Origin: Zygnema cylindricum
Lineage: Eukaryota > Streptophyta > Zygnematophyceae > Zygnematales > Zygnemataceae
Direction of reading: 5' to 3'
Length of the DNA stretch: 50,447 nucleotides
Assembly: GCA_037447655.1 (NCBI GenBank)
Contig: JBBHKE010001083.1
Span: 64,001 to 114,447 of the forward strand
Shown: positions 20,359-31,009 of the stretch, piece by piece
Position numbering within the stretch: position 1 is the stretch's first letter
Layout: each line of letters begins with the position of its first letter
Notes under the pieces: model-generated
Database searches by the model: none
What the model saw: the letters and a program-made list of their open reading frames with translations, nothing else
Told to the model about the DNA's origin: nothing
Made by a program: the position numbers and the translations under genes

Positions 20359-21358
20359 TGTTGATTTGAGGCAACTGGTGCCACTTAAGAAGATGAAGAA
20401 GCACCAACAGTTGTCATGACAATCAAATATGCAAAGAGGAAACTCTCACGAAATCCCACAAAAGACCAGCTTCACAATAAAGCCCCAGGCAAACGAGACA
20501 CACACTAGGTCTGAAAATTTGCCACAATATAGAATATACACCAAGGAAACAACATGCAGAATTTCACAAGGTTCGGTCAAAATATCATAATGATCTTACA
20601 ATTCAAAAACACTCAAAAACTTCTTCGCAATTTTTCATACATCGAAATCATGCTTTCCTAAAATAATCTAAGTCCTTTATAGACAAGTGAGCCTACAGCT
20701 GATCACGCTGTACCACAACTACTGTGATCCATCAGTACACTACTCTTCATCAACAAACTTACAGCGTCGAATGTACATAAATGTTTTCACCAATCAGACA
20801 GTCGCAAAAAATGAAATTAGTTCGCGGTCAAAGTTTGTCCGTTGAAATGACAGTACAGTCAATATTTCTCTTCCAAAAATGACGGCGGACTTTGTCCACC
20901 TTCCACGTATTCTTGCATCACCAAAGATGAACCTCCACGTGTAAGTTCGGTCCTCAATTAAAACTGTACTTCTTCTTCTGAAACAATCAATCTTGACTTC
21001 CTCACGGATCGGCACGTGAGCCTGAAGTGCATCGAAACTGTGTACTCCCTTTGGAGTTACATACTCACTAAATCATGTCCTCGTTAATTTATCTTCACAC
21101 AAACTGACTAAATTTCAGAACACCTTTTCTTGCGAACACTGCTATAACTGCTATGACTCTGTTGTGACTGCTATGATTGTTATGACCTGTCTGCGCAGCT
21201 GTGATATTAGAGCAGCGCAGCTGCGATGTTAGATCACCGCATCATAGCAGTATACCAGTATGCGTATTACTCAGGTTTCCAGCTATGATGTCAGACTTAG
21301 CGCAGCATGGCAGTATAGCAACAAGAAATAGAGAGGACTCAAGGTTTCCAAAACAACA
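20359..21358 (-). mobile_element. B1 5' LTR
   Basis: Minus strand: TGTTGTTTTGGAAACC at 21358 to AATCAACA at 20359, 1000 bp. The primer site GGTCACGGGCCCTCC (20358-20344 minus) follows, so it is a 5' LTR. It is longer than B0; a CTGCTATGA-type imperfect repeat near 21140-21300 accounts for part of the excess. An in-LTR ATG (about 20418) starts MTTVGASSSS, followed by a stop, then a frame that continues into gag. It is inserted in the RNase H gene of A3. Confidence 0.85.
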
Positions 21359-22785
21359 CTTTTTGGACACCACTCTTAATATGATCAAGCTCACGAAGCA
21401 AAGACTTGACCCACATTAATTCTTTTACAGCAGAGGAAGAAGCCATGTACTCAGCCTCCATGGTGGACTGAGCAATGACCTTTTGGTGCTTGCTACTCCA
21501 GCAGCAAGCCCCATCACCCACATATAATACATATCCAGATGTGCATCTCACTCCAAGTAGTGATGTCAGTATTTTTCCCACCCAAATGCAACCATAGATC
21601 CCTAGTCCCTATGAGATATCTAAGGACTCTCTTAGGTGCCTCCTAATCTTTCTTAGTGGGATCATTCAGACTCCTACTGAGTATTCTTACAGCTGCGGTT
21701 ATGTTCGGACAGGTACAATCCATCAAATATATTAGACTGCCCACTAGTTGTCTATAAGGGATGGTCTGCATAAATCTTTTCTCTTCCGAGCCTACCGGAT
21801 CATCCAAGATTATAACTCCCTCATCCTCACTCCCCTCACTTCCCTTGTTTAATTCCATAGGAGTGGTACAACTATTAGCCTTGTCCATTTGTAATTTTTC
21901 TAACATGTTTCCAATTGCCTCTTTTTGAGTTAATCTTATTATCTTTCTGTCTCTATCTCTCTCTTCCTGAATTCCCAAAATATACCTTGCTTCTCCCATA
22001 TCTTTCATCTCAAATCTTCCTTTCAAATCATTTTTCAACTTATTTATTTTATCCATAGATTTACTTAAAACAAGCAAATCATCAACATAAATTGCAATAA
22101 AAATAATTCCTTCCTCATCTTAAAACAAATAAATTGAGTGATCTGAGCTGATCCGAATATATCCTAAACATGTAAGAAACTCATCGAGCTTCTTGTTCCA
22201 TTGATGAGGCGCCTGTTTGAGCCCATACAAAGATTTGATCAATCGGCATATCTTGCTTTCCTCTCTTTGCTCCACAAATCATTCGGGCTGTCGCATAAAA
22301 ATTTCCTCTTCCAACTCTCCATAAAGGAAGGCCATCTTGAAGTCTATCTGATGCACTTCCATGTCATCTGCTGCCACCATAATGAGAAGTATCCAAACCG
22401 AAGGAAACCTGACGACCGGAGCAAAAGTTTCCTCGTAGTCAATTCCCTCTTTCTCGGTAAATCCCTTTGCCACTTACAGAGCTTTGTAGCGCTCAATGGT
22501 GTTATCCGGGTTGAGTTTCAGCTTAAATACCCACTTACACCCAATTGGCTTCATGTCACGAGGACAATCCACCAATTCCTATGTATCGGCCACCATAATT
22601 GAGGCCATCGCCTCATTAATGGCTGTCTTCCACCGGTATGTTTAAGGAAAAGCCATTGTCTCATTATAAGTTTGAGGTTCTTCAGGTGAGACGGTTTGGT
22701 TACCTTATTGTTAACTTGTCTCTCTTGCAATCTTTTGTTGCTTCTTCTTCCTCCTTCAAATTCGGTTACCGGAATGGATGGCTCT
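21359..22785 (-). pseudogene. pol: A3 reverse transcriptase and RNase H (second segment of A3)
   Basis: Frame 22473-22279 gives AKGFTEKEGIDYEETFAPVV and the FKMAFLYGELEEEIF segment. KSLYGLKQAP follows near 22230, then IYVDDLLVLSKSM near 22090, and 22077-21643 covers the RT C terminus (GEARYILGI, EAIGNMLEKLQ, SLIYLMDCTCPNI). RNase H keeps QSTMEAEYMASSSAVKELMW, but a deletion of about 30 bp removed the SDASYGD motif with the first catalytic Asp. It ends at 21359 where B1 is inserted. At 22785 the gene is cut by A5; the other half resumes at 29283. Confidence 0.9.
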
Positions 22786-23017
22786 TGTAGAAATTGATGG
22801 TAAGTTTAGTATTTTCTAGGTCTAAAATAAAATACAGAAAAGAAGCGAAGGCAGTCTACCTCTAACTTCTCTCTTCAACTCCCACACTTGTTGCAGTCAT
22901 TGAAAGTAGGAGATGAAGCTAGAGCCATGGCTGCCTATGCTACCTTAAGATTTACGGGTAGTAGATAAGTTGACTTACAGTAGTAAATTAGTTGATTTAC
23001 TAATTTACTAAAAGTAG

Positions 23018-23109
23018 AGCTCTCTGACCCACGATTTGATCCTGGTACCTACCGGCCGCCAGAGCTGCCTGTAGCCAGTAACTCTGTCCATTAAGTGTAT
23101 GACAAAGTT
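23018..23109 (-). other. tRNA-like module in LTR-g (antisense)
   Basis: Minus strand: CACTTAATGGACAGAG (A-box-like) and ACCAGGATCAAATCG (B-box-like). The hairpin CTACCGGC (23049-23056) with GCCTGTAG (23067-23074) keeps 7 of 8 pairs. Confidence 0.5.
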
Positions 23110-23477
23110 AAATAACATGTGGTTTGATAATTATATAAACATTTCTAGGCTAACAAATTCATTTAACAGAAACTATTTACAGGATACATACATTTGGTTA
23201 TGTAAAAGTTCGGATTAATGTTTAGACAAGAAACAAATACCACGCATTTGTTTCGATAGTGAAACGAATACCGCGCAAGTATTTATTACGGCTACAATTT
23301 AATCTGCATTTAAATCAAACAGGCGGAATGAATGCCGAGATCACGGAAGAGGATTTCGGCGGTTTTCGGTCATCGCCATATCGAATGACACGTGTTAAAA
23401 TGACATTGGATCGGGGCGTCTTTGGGGATTAAGGGAGCAAATGTGGATATACCACGTGTCAACATTTAGGCCATGTC

Positions 23478-23552
23478 GTACAGTATCCGTACAAAAAGTA
23501 CACCGGCAGCTGTACTTCTTTGTACGGAAGAGTAATATGATTGGTTCTGTAC
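23478..23552 (+). promoter_or_regulatory. GTAC cluster in LTR-g (candidate SPL/SBP sites)
   Basis: Six GTAC tetranucleotides occur in 75 bp. TCCGTACAA at 23486-23494 fits the SBP-domain consensus TNCGTACAA. The block is present in every family-A LTR that reaches this position. Binding is inferred from the motif only. Confidence 0.45.
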
Positions 23553-23637
23553 ATCAGTAGATAGAGTTTGTGAGAGAGATATGACTTAGAAAAATTGGTA
23601 GATAGGATCCTCTCTGCCAAAGAGCTACTGTACAAAA

Positions 23638-23651
23638 GGTCAACTTTGACC
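23638..23651 (+). promoter_or_regulatory. Palindromic W-box pair in LTR-g
   Basis: GGTCAACTTTGACC holds two inverted TTGACC/GGTCAA WRKY-type W boxes at the TATA position (TACAAAAGG just upstream). It is conserved in LTR-h, -i and -l. W boxes are typical of stress-responsive plant promoters. Confidence 0.5.
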
Positions 23652-23860
23652 CTCCATAACTTACTGCTCAAGGGAGCAAACTCATAGATTCTTTTTACTA
23701 TCGACTTAGGGGAGTCTTGCCTTCACAGGGTGAAGGTGCTTAGAGTTTTTGTTTGCCAGGGTGGCAGTTATTCGTGCTGAAAGAGAAAACGGTCAGGGTT
23801 ATCTTAGAGGCTTATTAAGAGCTGCTTACTCTCAGGTCCTCTGGAGGTCTCTGAGTTGCA

Positions 23861-23875
23861 TGTTATGGGCCCACC
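23861..23875 (+). other. A5 primer binding site
   Basis: TGTTATGGGCCCACC follows the LTR end directly. It complements the anticodon arm of initiator tRNA-Met over 14 bases (first base T instead of G). TGGTATCAGAGC, the usual plant copia site, is absent. Confidence 0.8.
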
Positions 23876-24960
23876 ATCTAGGGTGCCCATATTCAATGGA
23901 GCTGGCTTCATATACTGGGAAAGTATGATGACAGGGGATCTATGTGAGAAACGATTTTGGAGAATAGTGATGGTTGGGTGAGGCGTCCATCCAGTATTGG
24001 GATACATCCAGGGTTTACAGGAGGCAGAGTCACTAGAGATGCAGATCCATCTTCAACGGAGGAGACAAAGGAAGGAGAGGTGGTGGACAAAAGAAATGAG
24101 AAAGAGACGACCACACCCATAGCAATTGGTTCGGCATTCATGTCACCTAATCCGAGGAACGAGGAGAATGATACTGATACTTGGGACTTCAACAATATGG
24201 GGGCAAAGCACTTCATCCTCAACCATCTTACTCAAGGACTTCCATGTCCTCATTTGCAAGTAGAATAGGCATTCGATCTTTGGATGGCTCTCATAGAGAT
24301 GTATCGAAGTAGTACGATTCAGCAACAACAGTTGGCTGATCAGAAAGTTAACGAGTATGTATACAAAGGGGGGAAGATGTTGGATTTTTGCAATGAGCTT
24401 ACTACACTTTTTATAGATCTAGAGAGTGCTAGATAAGTATTTAGTGAAAAATAGAAGGTTAACTGTCTATCGATGAAGTACCCGATGAGTTCGAGAACAA
24501 AGTCAACCGTGTGCAAGACTTGCCAGCCTCAAGATAGATATGGAACTCAGTGGTAGGAATGATTCTCGTTCGAGAGAATACAATTATGATCCGAAGGGGA
24601 GGAAAGAGTGGGCAAGCCTTGGCAGTTGGGACCGACTGGAGAAACAAGGATTCCCAAAAATTGGTCAAAAATTACGAAGGGGGGGAGCAGAAAAATTAGA
24701 CCGACGAGTTCGGACCAATGGCTCCCAAGGGTTTATGTCATTTATGTAAGAAACCAGGGAACTATATGGCGGAGTGCACTAAGCTAATCAAGCTTCGGTT
24801 AAAGGAGAGACAGACCGGTGGAACCCCGAAAGGAAAGAAAAAGGCCCTTGTGACACAAGTACATGAGGTGGTATCCGAAGACGAGGACGATGAGCTCTTA
24901 TTGGATGAAGAGTTGGAAGCGAAAAACGAGGTAGAAATTCCACGAAAGCAGAAATGTGCT
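23865..24960 (+). pseudogene. gag: A5 gag, degenerate
   Basis: The start ATG at 23865 sits in the primer site: MGPPSRVPIFNGAGFIYWES. A frameshift near 23965 moves to the frame 23957-24268 (VRRPSSIGIHPG ... DTWDFNNM). After TAG the frame continues with LWMALIEMYRS and KMLDFCNELTTLF. Zinc knuckle CHLCKKPGNYMAEC near 24740 has the His replaced by Asn (CX2CX4NX4C). A basic/acidic tail (KGKKKALV, then SEDEDDELLLDEELEAK) leads into the protease. Confidence 0.85.
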
Positions 24961-26409
24961 TTCGGTGGATTGAAAGGTGAAGCAGGATGGATTATAGATT
25001 CACATGCCTCCATGCACATGGTTAAGGATAAACACCTAATCACTAAGATAAGAAAGATTCCCACCGTAGAGATAGAGTACGGGGATGGGAGGATAGTCAC
25101 TACTACTCTTGTAGGATCGGTAGATCTAAAAGTGTTAGTAGAAGGAAAGACACCCATAGTTACATTCTCCAATATATTGATTATTCTGGAGCTGAACAAA
25201 AACCTCATCTCTACGTCTGTATTAGATGATAAAGGTTTTAGTACTAACACTAGGAAAGGTTTCTTTACTGCTAGTTTTGAGGAAGAAATTTATTTCACCG
25301 CTGAAAAAGGTAGCCAAGGGATGTTTAGGCTCATTTTAAGCAATGAAAAGAAGAAACTTTATTATGTTGGTGTTCATGATATAATGATGTGGCATAAGAG
25401 GATTGGGCATATGAATCTAGATAAGCTAAGAGAGATGAAAAAGATGGGAGTGGTGGAAGGGATTCAGTTCAGTGAGAATGAGAATCTAAGTGATTGTAGT
25501 CGATGTGCTCAAGGTAAAGCACAGTGATTGCCCTTTCACAAAACAACCACCTATAGGGGAGAAAAAATTCTAGATTTAGTACACACAGATATTTGGGGAC
25601 CGGCAAAAGTACCCTCACTGGGGGGGAAGACATTTATGATGACTATAACCGATGATTGGTCTCGGTATTCCAGGGTGTATTTTTTGAAAAACAAGTCAGA
25701 AGCTCAAGATTGTTTTAGACAATTTAAAGCATGTAGCGAAAAACTCCATGAAACTCCAATCAAGCGAGTAAGGAGTGACAATGGTGGAGAGTATACTTCT
25801 AACCAATTTGAGAATTTTTCTGAGATAAGATGGAGTTCATCACCAAAAGACAGTTCCAAAAAACCCGGAACAGAATGGGGTAGCTGAACGATTAAATATG
25901 ACACTTAGTGATAGTGCTAGAAGTATGTTGTCGGATAAGAAGATAGGAAAAAGATTATGGGTAGAAGCAATGAACTGCGATAATTACCTCAAAAATAGAG
26001 TTCTTACATCAGCTATAAAAGATAAAACACCTTATGAGAGATGGACCGACTGAAAACCAGATATATCTCACTTAAAGGTTTTCGACAGTCAAGTATTCAG
26101 TCTAGATACAGATCGGTCTAATTGGAAGCTAGATCTTAAAGGAAAACCATGATACTTATTAGGATATGATGAGGATGTTAAAAGATATAGAGTTTACGAT
26201 CTAAAAAAGGAAGATATAATCTTTGTAAAGCATCTAGTAGTGGATTAAGGAAAGTTCGTGGATCCTATCAAGTATACAAAGTCAGAAAAATCAGATTTGA
26301 GTCAGAAAATTCCGATGACTTTGAGCTTCCTAACTATCCAAGTTTTAGAGAAGATGACATTCTTGCAGTTACAAATCAGACCGAAAAAGACTCGGCTGCG
26401 CAAACTCCC
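24961..26409 (+). pseudogene. pol: A5 protease and integrase
   Basis: Protease motif WIIDSHASMHM near 24990 has Gly of DSG replaced by His. HHCC: WHKRIGHMNLDKL near 25390 and CSRCAQGKAQ near 25500, followed by a TGA. The core has HTDIWGPAKVP near 25580 and SDNGGEYTSNQF near 25780. A frameshift falls just before the third acidic residue (GVAERLNMTL near 25880). The C-terminal part is MLSDKKIGKRLW and DEDVKRYRVYDLKKEDII near 26170, with stops at about 26052 and 26149. Confidence 0.85.
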
Positions 26410-27560
26410 GTGACAACTCTACCCAAAGCGGAAGACGTGATGGAAATTGAGTCGAAATCAAGGGATAGGGGAGAAGCCCAGATTGTTCGAAAGAACTCAC
26501 AAGAACCATCTATTTCGGTCACAGATTATGAGGGGGAAAGGAGAAGTCGCAAAAGATTGCAAGAAAAACAGGTTAACAAGGTAACAAAACTATCTCATCA
26601 AGATGAACCTCAAACTTATGGAGAGGCAATGACTTGTCCAGAAAGGAACCGGTGGAAGACAGCCATCAATGAGGAGATGGCCTGAATTATGGCAACCGAT
26701 ACTTTGGAGCTAGTGGACTATCCATCTAACCGAAAACTAATCGGTTGTAAGTGGACTTTCAAATTAAAATTGAACTCGGATAACACCATTGAGCCTTACA
26801 AATCCCGATTAGTCGCTAAAGGATTTACACAGAAAGAAGGAATCGACTACAAGGAAACCTTTGCCCCGGTCGCCAGATTTCCCTCCGTCAGCATACTTCT
26901 CAGTCTAGCAGCAGCGGAAGACATGGAGGTGCACAAGATGGACAAAAAGACAACCTTTTTGCATGGAGAATTGGAAGAGGAGATCTTCATGCGACAACCC
27001 GAAGGGTTTGTGGAGGAAGGAGAGGAGAGTAAGGTATGCCGGTTGATCAAATCCCTTTATGGTTTCAACCGACGCCTCGACAGTGGAATAAGAAGCTTGA
27101 TGAGTTTCTTACCGGTCTAGGATGTATCTAGATCAGCTCAAATCACTTAATCTATGTTTTTGAAGATGAGGAAAGTGTTATATTTATTGCAATTTACGTT
27201 GATGATTTACTTGTTTTAAGTAAATCAATGGAAAAAATTAATAAAGTGAAAACCGATCTTAAGGGGAGATTTGAAATAAAGGATTTGGGGGAAGCAAAAT
27301 ATATTTTGGGAATTCAAGTAGAAAGAGATCGAAAAAGAAAGATTATAAGATTGACTCAAAAAGAAGCAATAGGGAACATGCTTGAAAAATTTCAGATGGA
27401 TAGAGCTAATAGTTGTACAACTCCAGTGGAGTTAAAGAAGGGAAGTAAGGGGAGTGAGGAAGAAGGAGTCATAGTCTTAGACGAGAAATTATCTTCGAAT
27501 AACAGAAGTTCATGTAGACTATTCGTAATAGGCAAGTCGTGGGAAGTCTAATATTTTTTA
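26410..27560 (+). pseudogene. pol: A5 reverse transcriptase
   Basis: Frame 26410-26685 is the linker (acidic, ending MTCPERNRWKTAINEEMA then TGA). 26689-27120 holds CKWTFKLKLN, YKSRLVAKGFTQ, DYKETFAPVARFPS, KMDKKTTFLHGEL and KSLYGFN, then a frameshift in the usual GLKQAPRQW segment. The catalytic IYVDDLLVLSKS is intact near 27190. 27228-27551 covers DLGEAKYILGIQ and QKEAIGNMLEKFQ. Stops and one frameshift disable it. Confidence 0.9.
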
Positions 27561-28187
27561 TGAATTTTACCCAACTGGATTTAGTTGTAGCTGTAAAAGT
27601 GCTGAGTAGAAGTCTAAATGCTCCCACTAAGAGGGATTAGGAGGTAGCTAAGAGAGTCCTTAGAAATTTGATAGGAACTAGGGATCTATGGTTGCATTTG
27701 GGTGGGGGGAATACTGACATCACTACTTGGAGTGATGCCAGTTATGGTGATGCTCCGCGAGGAGATGTACTTCTGGATATGTATTATATGTGGGTGATGG
27801 GGCTTGCTGTTGGAGTAGCAAATAGCAAAAGGTAATTGCTCAGTCCACCATGGAGGCTGAGTATATGGCATCTTGTTCTGCTGTAAAAGAATTGATGTGG
27901 GTCAAGTCTTTGCTTGGTGAGCTTGGTCACCTTAAAAGTGGTGTGCATAATTTTTTTTGTGATAATCAGGCAGTAATTGCTATTTCTGCCAATCTTAAAA
28001 ATAATTTTAAAGCCTAACACATAATCATTAGACTCAGCTTTGTTAGAGAGAAAGTAGAAAACAAAATAATCTGTTAACAGTACCGACCAGATAGCGAGAT
28101 GGTAGCAGATATGATGACCAAACTTGTGCCTTCCCCTAAGCTAATTTTCTGCATGGAGATAGATGGTATAAAATTGAAGATTGACTA
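27561..28187 (+). pseudogene. pol: A5 RNase H
   Basis: Landmarks are WSDASYGDA near 27730 (first Asp), a frameshift, CTSGYVLYVGDG-type sequence, QSTMEAEYMASCSAVKELMW near 27845 (Glu), and CDNQAVIAI near 27960 (Asp). The end of pol is near 28187 (TAG). Stops at about 27640 and 28015 break the frame. Confidence 0.85.
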
Positions 28188-28201
28188 GGAAATAAAGGGA
28201 G
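28188..28201 (+). other. A5 polypurine tract
   Basis: GGAAATAAAGGGAG lies immediately before the 3' LTR. A6 (49103-49116) and A7 (35858-35871) have GAAAATAAGGGGAG at the same place. Confidence 0.85.
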
Positions 28202-29277
28202 TATAGAAAATGATGGTTAGATTAGTATTTTCTAAGTCTAAAATAAAATACAGAAAAGAAGCCAAGGCAATCACCCTCTAACTTCTCTCTTCAACTCCCA
28301 CACTTGTTGTAGTCACTGAAAGTCAGAGATGAAGCTAGAGCCATGGCTGCCTATGCTATCCTGAGAGTAACGTGTAGTAGATTAGTTGATTTACTGTAGT
28401 AAATTAGTTGATTTACTAATTTACTAAACGTAGAGCTCTCCGACCCAGGATTTGATCCTGGTACCTACCGGCCTCCAGAGCTGCCAGTAGCCAGTAACTC
28501 TGTCCATTAAGTGTATGACAAAGTTAAATAACATCTGGTTTGATAATTATATAAACATTTCTACGCTAACAAATTCATTTAACAGAAACTATTTACAGGA
28601 TACATAGATTTGGTTATGTAAAAGTACGGATTAATATTTAGACAAGAAATAAATACCGCCCATTTGTTTCGATAGTGAAACAAATACCGTGCAAGTATTT
28701 ATTACGGCTAAGATTTAATCTGCATTTAACTCGGACGGCCGGAATAAATGCTGAGATCACGGAAGATGATTTCGGCGGTTTTCGGTAATCGCCAAATCAG
28801 ATGACACGTGGCAGAATGACATTGGATCGCGGCATCTTCGGTGATTAACGGAGCAAATCCGGATATACCACGTGTTGACATTTAGGCCATGTTGTACAGT
28901 ATCCGTACAGAAAGTACACCGGCAGTTGTACTTATGTGTACGGAAGAGTAATATGATTGGTTCCGTACATTAGTAGATAGAGTTTGTGAGAGAGATCGGA
29001 CTTAGAAAAATTGGTAGATAGGACCCTCTCTCCTAGAGATCTTCTTTACAAAAGGTCAACTCTGACCCTCCATAACTTAGTGCTGAAGGGAGCAAACTCA
29101 GAGATTCTTTTTGCTATCGACTCAAGGGAGTCTTGCTTTCAAATGTGTGAAGGTTCTCAGAGTTTTTGTTTGCCAGGGTGGCAGTTATTCGTGCTGAAAG
29201 ACAAAGGGGTCAGGGTTATCTTAGAGGCTTCGTGTGAACTGCTTACTTTAAGGTCCTATGGAGGTCTTAGAGTTGCA
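28202..29277 (+). repeat. A5 3' LTR (LTR-h)
   Basis: TATAGAAAATGATGG (TG mutated to TA) to ATGGAGGTCTTAGAGTTGCA, 1076 bp. It keeps the in-LTR ATG GAG frame (29258-29277). GCTCT follows. tRNA-like module at 28438-28523 (minus), with GATCAAATC and hairpin CTACCGGC/GCCAGTAG (28465-28472 with 28483-28490). Confidence 0.95.
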
Positions 29278-29282
29278 GCTCT

Positions 29283-31009
29283 CTTGGATTCTTCCGAACA
29301 ATTTCTACTTCTCCCCTATCCCTTGATTCCGGGTCGATTTCCACCACGTCTTCGGATTTGGTTGGAGTTAATACTAGGGGTTCCACATTTCATCCTTCTT
29401 GATCTGATCCATACCTGCAAGATCATCATCTTCTTGAAATCTTGGATAGTTAGGAAGCTCAAAGTCATCAGAATTTTTTGACTCAAATCTGATTTTGATT
29501 GTATTTGTATGCTTAAAGTGATTTATAGATTTTCTTTCATCCATAACCACTAGATGTTTCACTAGGAGAATATCCTCTCTTTTGAGATCATACACTCTGT
29601 ATCCTTTTAGATCTTCATCATATCCTTGTAGATATCCTGGTTTTCCTTTTGGGTCTAACTTCTAGTTTGACCGATCTATGTCTAAACACAACAATTGACT
29701 AACGAAAACCTTTGAGTGTGAAACATCTGGTTTTCGGCCTGTCAATCTCTCATAGGGTGTTTGGCCTTTTACTGCTGAAGTAAGAACTCTATTCTTGAGA
29801 TAATTTGCACAGTTCATTGCTTCGGCCCAAAACATCTTTCCTATCTTCTTATTTGACAGCATACTCCGAGCACTATCATTTAGTGTTCTATTTAATCTTT
29901 CAGCTAAACCATTCTACTCAGGATTTTTAGAAACTGTCTTTTGGTGTTGCACTCCATCTTCTCTCAGAATATTCCTCAAACTGGTTAGAGGTATACTCTC
30001 CACCATTGTCACTCTTTACTCTCTTGATTGAGGTTTCATGTTGTTTTTCACTCCATGTTTTATATTGTTTAAAACATTCCTGAGCCTCTAACGTATTTTT
30101 CAAAAAATACACCCTGGAATACCGAGACCAATCATTAGTGATAGTCATCATAAATCTCTTCTCGCCGGGTGATGACACTCTGGCCGGCCCCCAAATATCT
30201 GTGTGTACTAAATCTAGAATCTTTTCTCTCTTATAGGTGACAGGTTTTGGGAAGGTTAACCTGTGTGCTTTACCTTGAGCACATCCACTACAATCACTTA
30301 GATTTTCACTCTCACCGAATTGAATTCCTTCCACTTCTCCCATCTTTTTCATCTCTCTTAACTTATCTAGATTCACATGACCAAGTCTCTCATGCCACAA
30401 CATTATATTATGAACACCAGCATAATAAAGTTTCTTCTTTTCATTGCTTAAAATCAACCTAAACATACATTGGTTACCTTTTTCAGCAGTAAAATAGAAT
30501 TCCTCCTCAAAACTAGCAGTAAAGACTCCTTTCCTAGTGCTAGTATCAAAACCCTTATCATCTAATACAGACGTAGAGATGAGGTTTTTGTTCAGCTCCA
30601 TTAAAAATAATACATCGGAGAATTTAACTATGGATGTCTTTCCTTCTACTAACACTTTTAGATCTACCGATCCTACAAGAGTAGTAGTGACTATCCTCCC
30701 ATCCTCGTACTCTATCGCTACAGTGGGAATCTTTGTTATCTTAGTGAATAGGTGTTTATCTTTATACATGTACATGGATGCACCTGAATCTACAATCCAG
30801 CCTGCTTCACTTTTCAATCCAGTGAAAGCATACTTTTGATTTCGTTGAATTTCGACATCGTTTTTCGCTTCCAACTCCTCCTCCAATAGGAGTTCATCCT
30901 CCTCGTCCTCGGATTCCGTCTCAGGAACTTGTGTCACAAAGGCCTTTTTCTTTCCTCTAGAGGGTCCACCGGTCTGCCCCTCTTTTAACCGCAACTCGGT
31001 TAACTAAGT
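29283..31009 (-). pseudogene. pol: A3 protease and integrase (first segment of A3)
   Basis: The 355-residue frame 30994-29927 is the best preserved PR-IN in the window: WIVDSGASMYM near 30775 with intact DSG, HERLGHVNLDKL and CSGCAQGKAH (HHCC), HTDIWGPARV near 30190, SDNGGEYTSNQFE near 30000. A frameshift then destroys the region of the third acidic residue. 29862-29662 gives NKKIGKMFWAEAMNCANYL, and 29595-29374 the DLKREDILLVKHLVV linker. The A5 insertion cuts it at 29282. Confidence 0.9.

Larger units (their letters stand above)
22786..23860 (+). repeat. A5 5' LTR (LTR-g)
   Basis: TGTAGAAATTGATGG to CTGAGTTGCA, 1075 bp. G-box CACGTG occurs at 23389-23394 and 23453-23458, then the GTAC cluster (23478-23552), the palindromic W-box pair, and the end CTGGAGGTCTCTGAGTTGCA, where the family's in-LTR ATG is CTG. 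Confidence 0.95.
22786..29277 (+). mobile_element. A5, full-layout Ty1/copia retrotransposon nested in A3
   Basis: 5' LTR, primer site, gag, PR, IN, RT, RNase H, polypurine tract and 3' LTR are all in order over 6492 bp. GCTCT at 22781-22785 and 29278-29282 is a 5-bp target duplication. Removing A5 restores a continuous A3 linker on the minus strand (reading ...PRE PSIPVTEFEGG). LTRs are 1075 and 1076 bp. Over the first ~260 bp I compared by eye they differ at roughly one base in 11-12, so the insertion is old. All genes are broken. The IN and RT type places it in the Copia superfamily; the exact lineage needs a tree. Confidence 0.95.
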
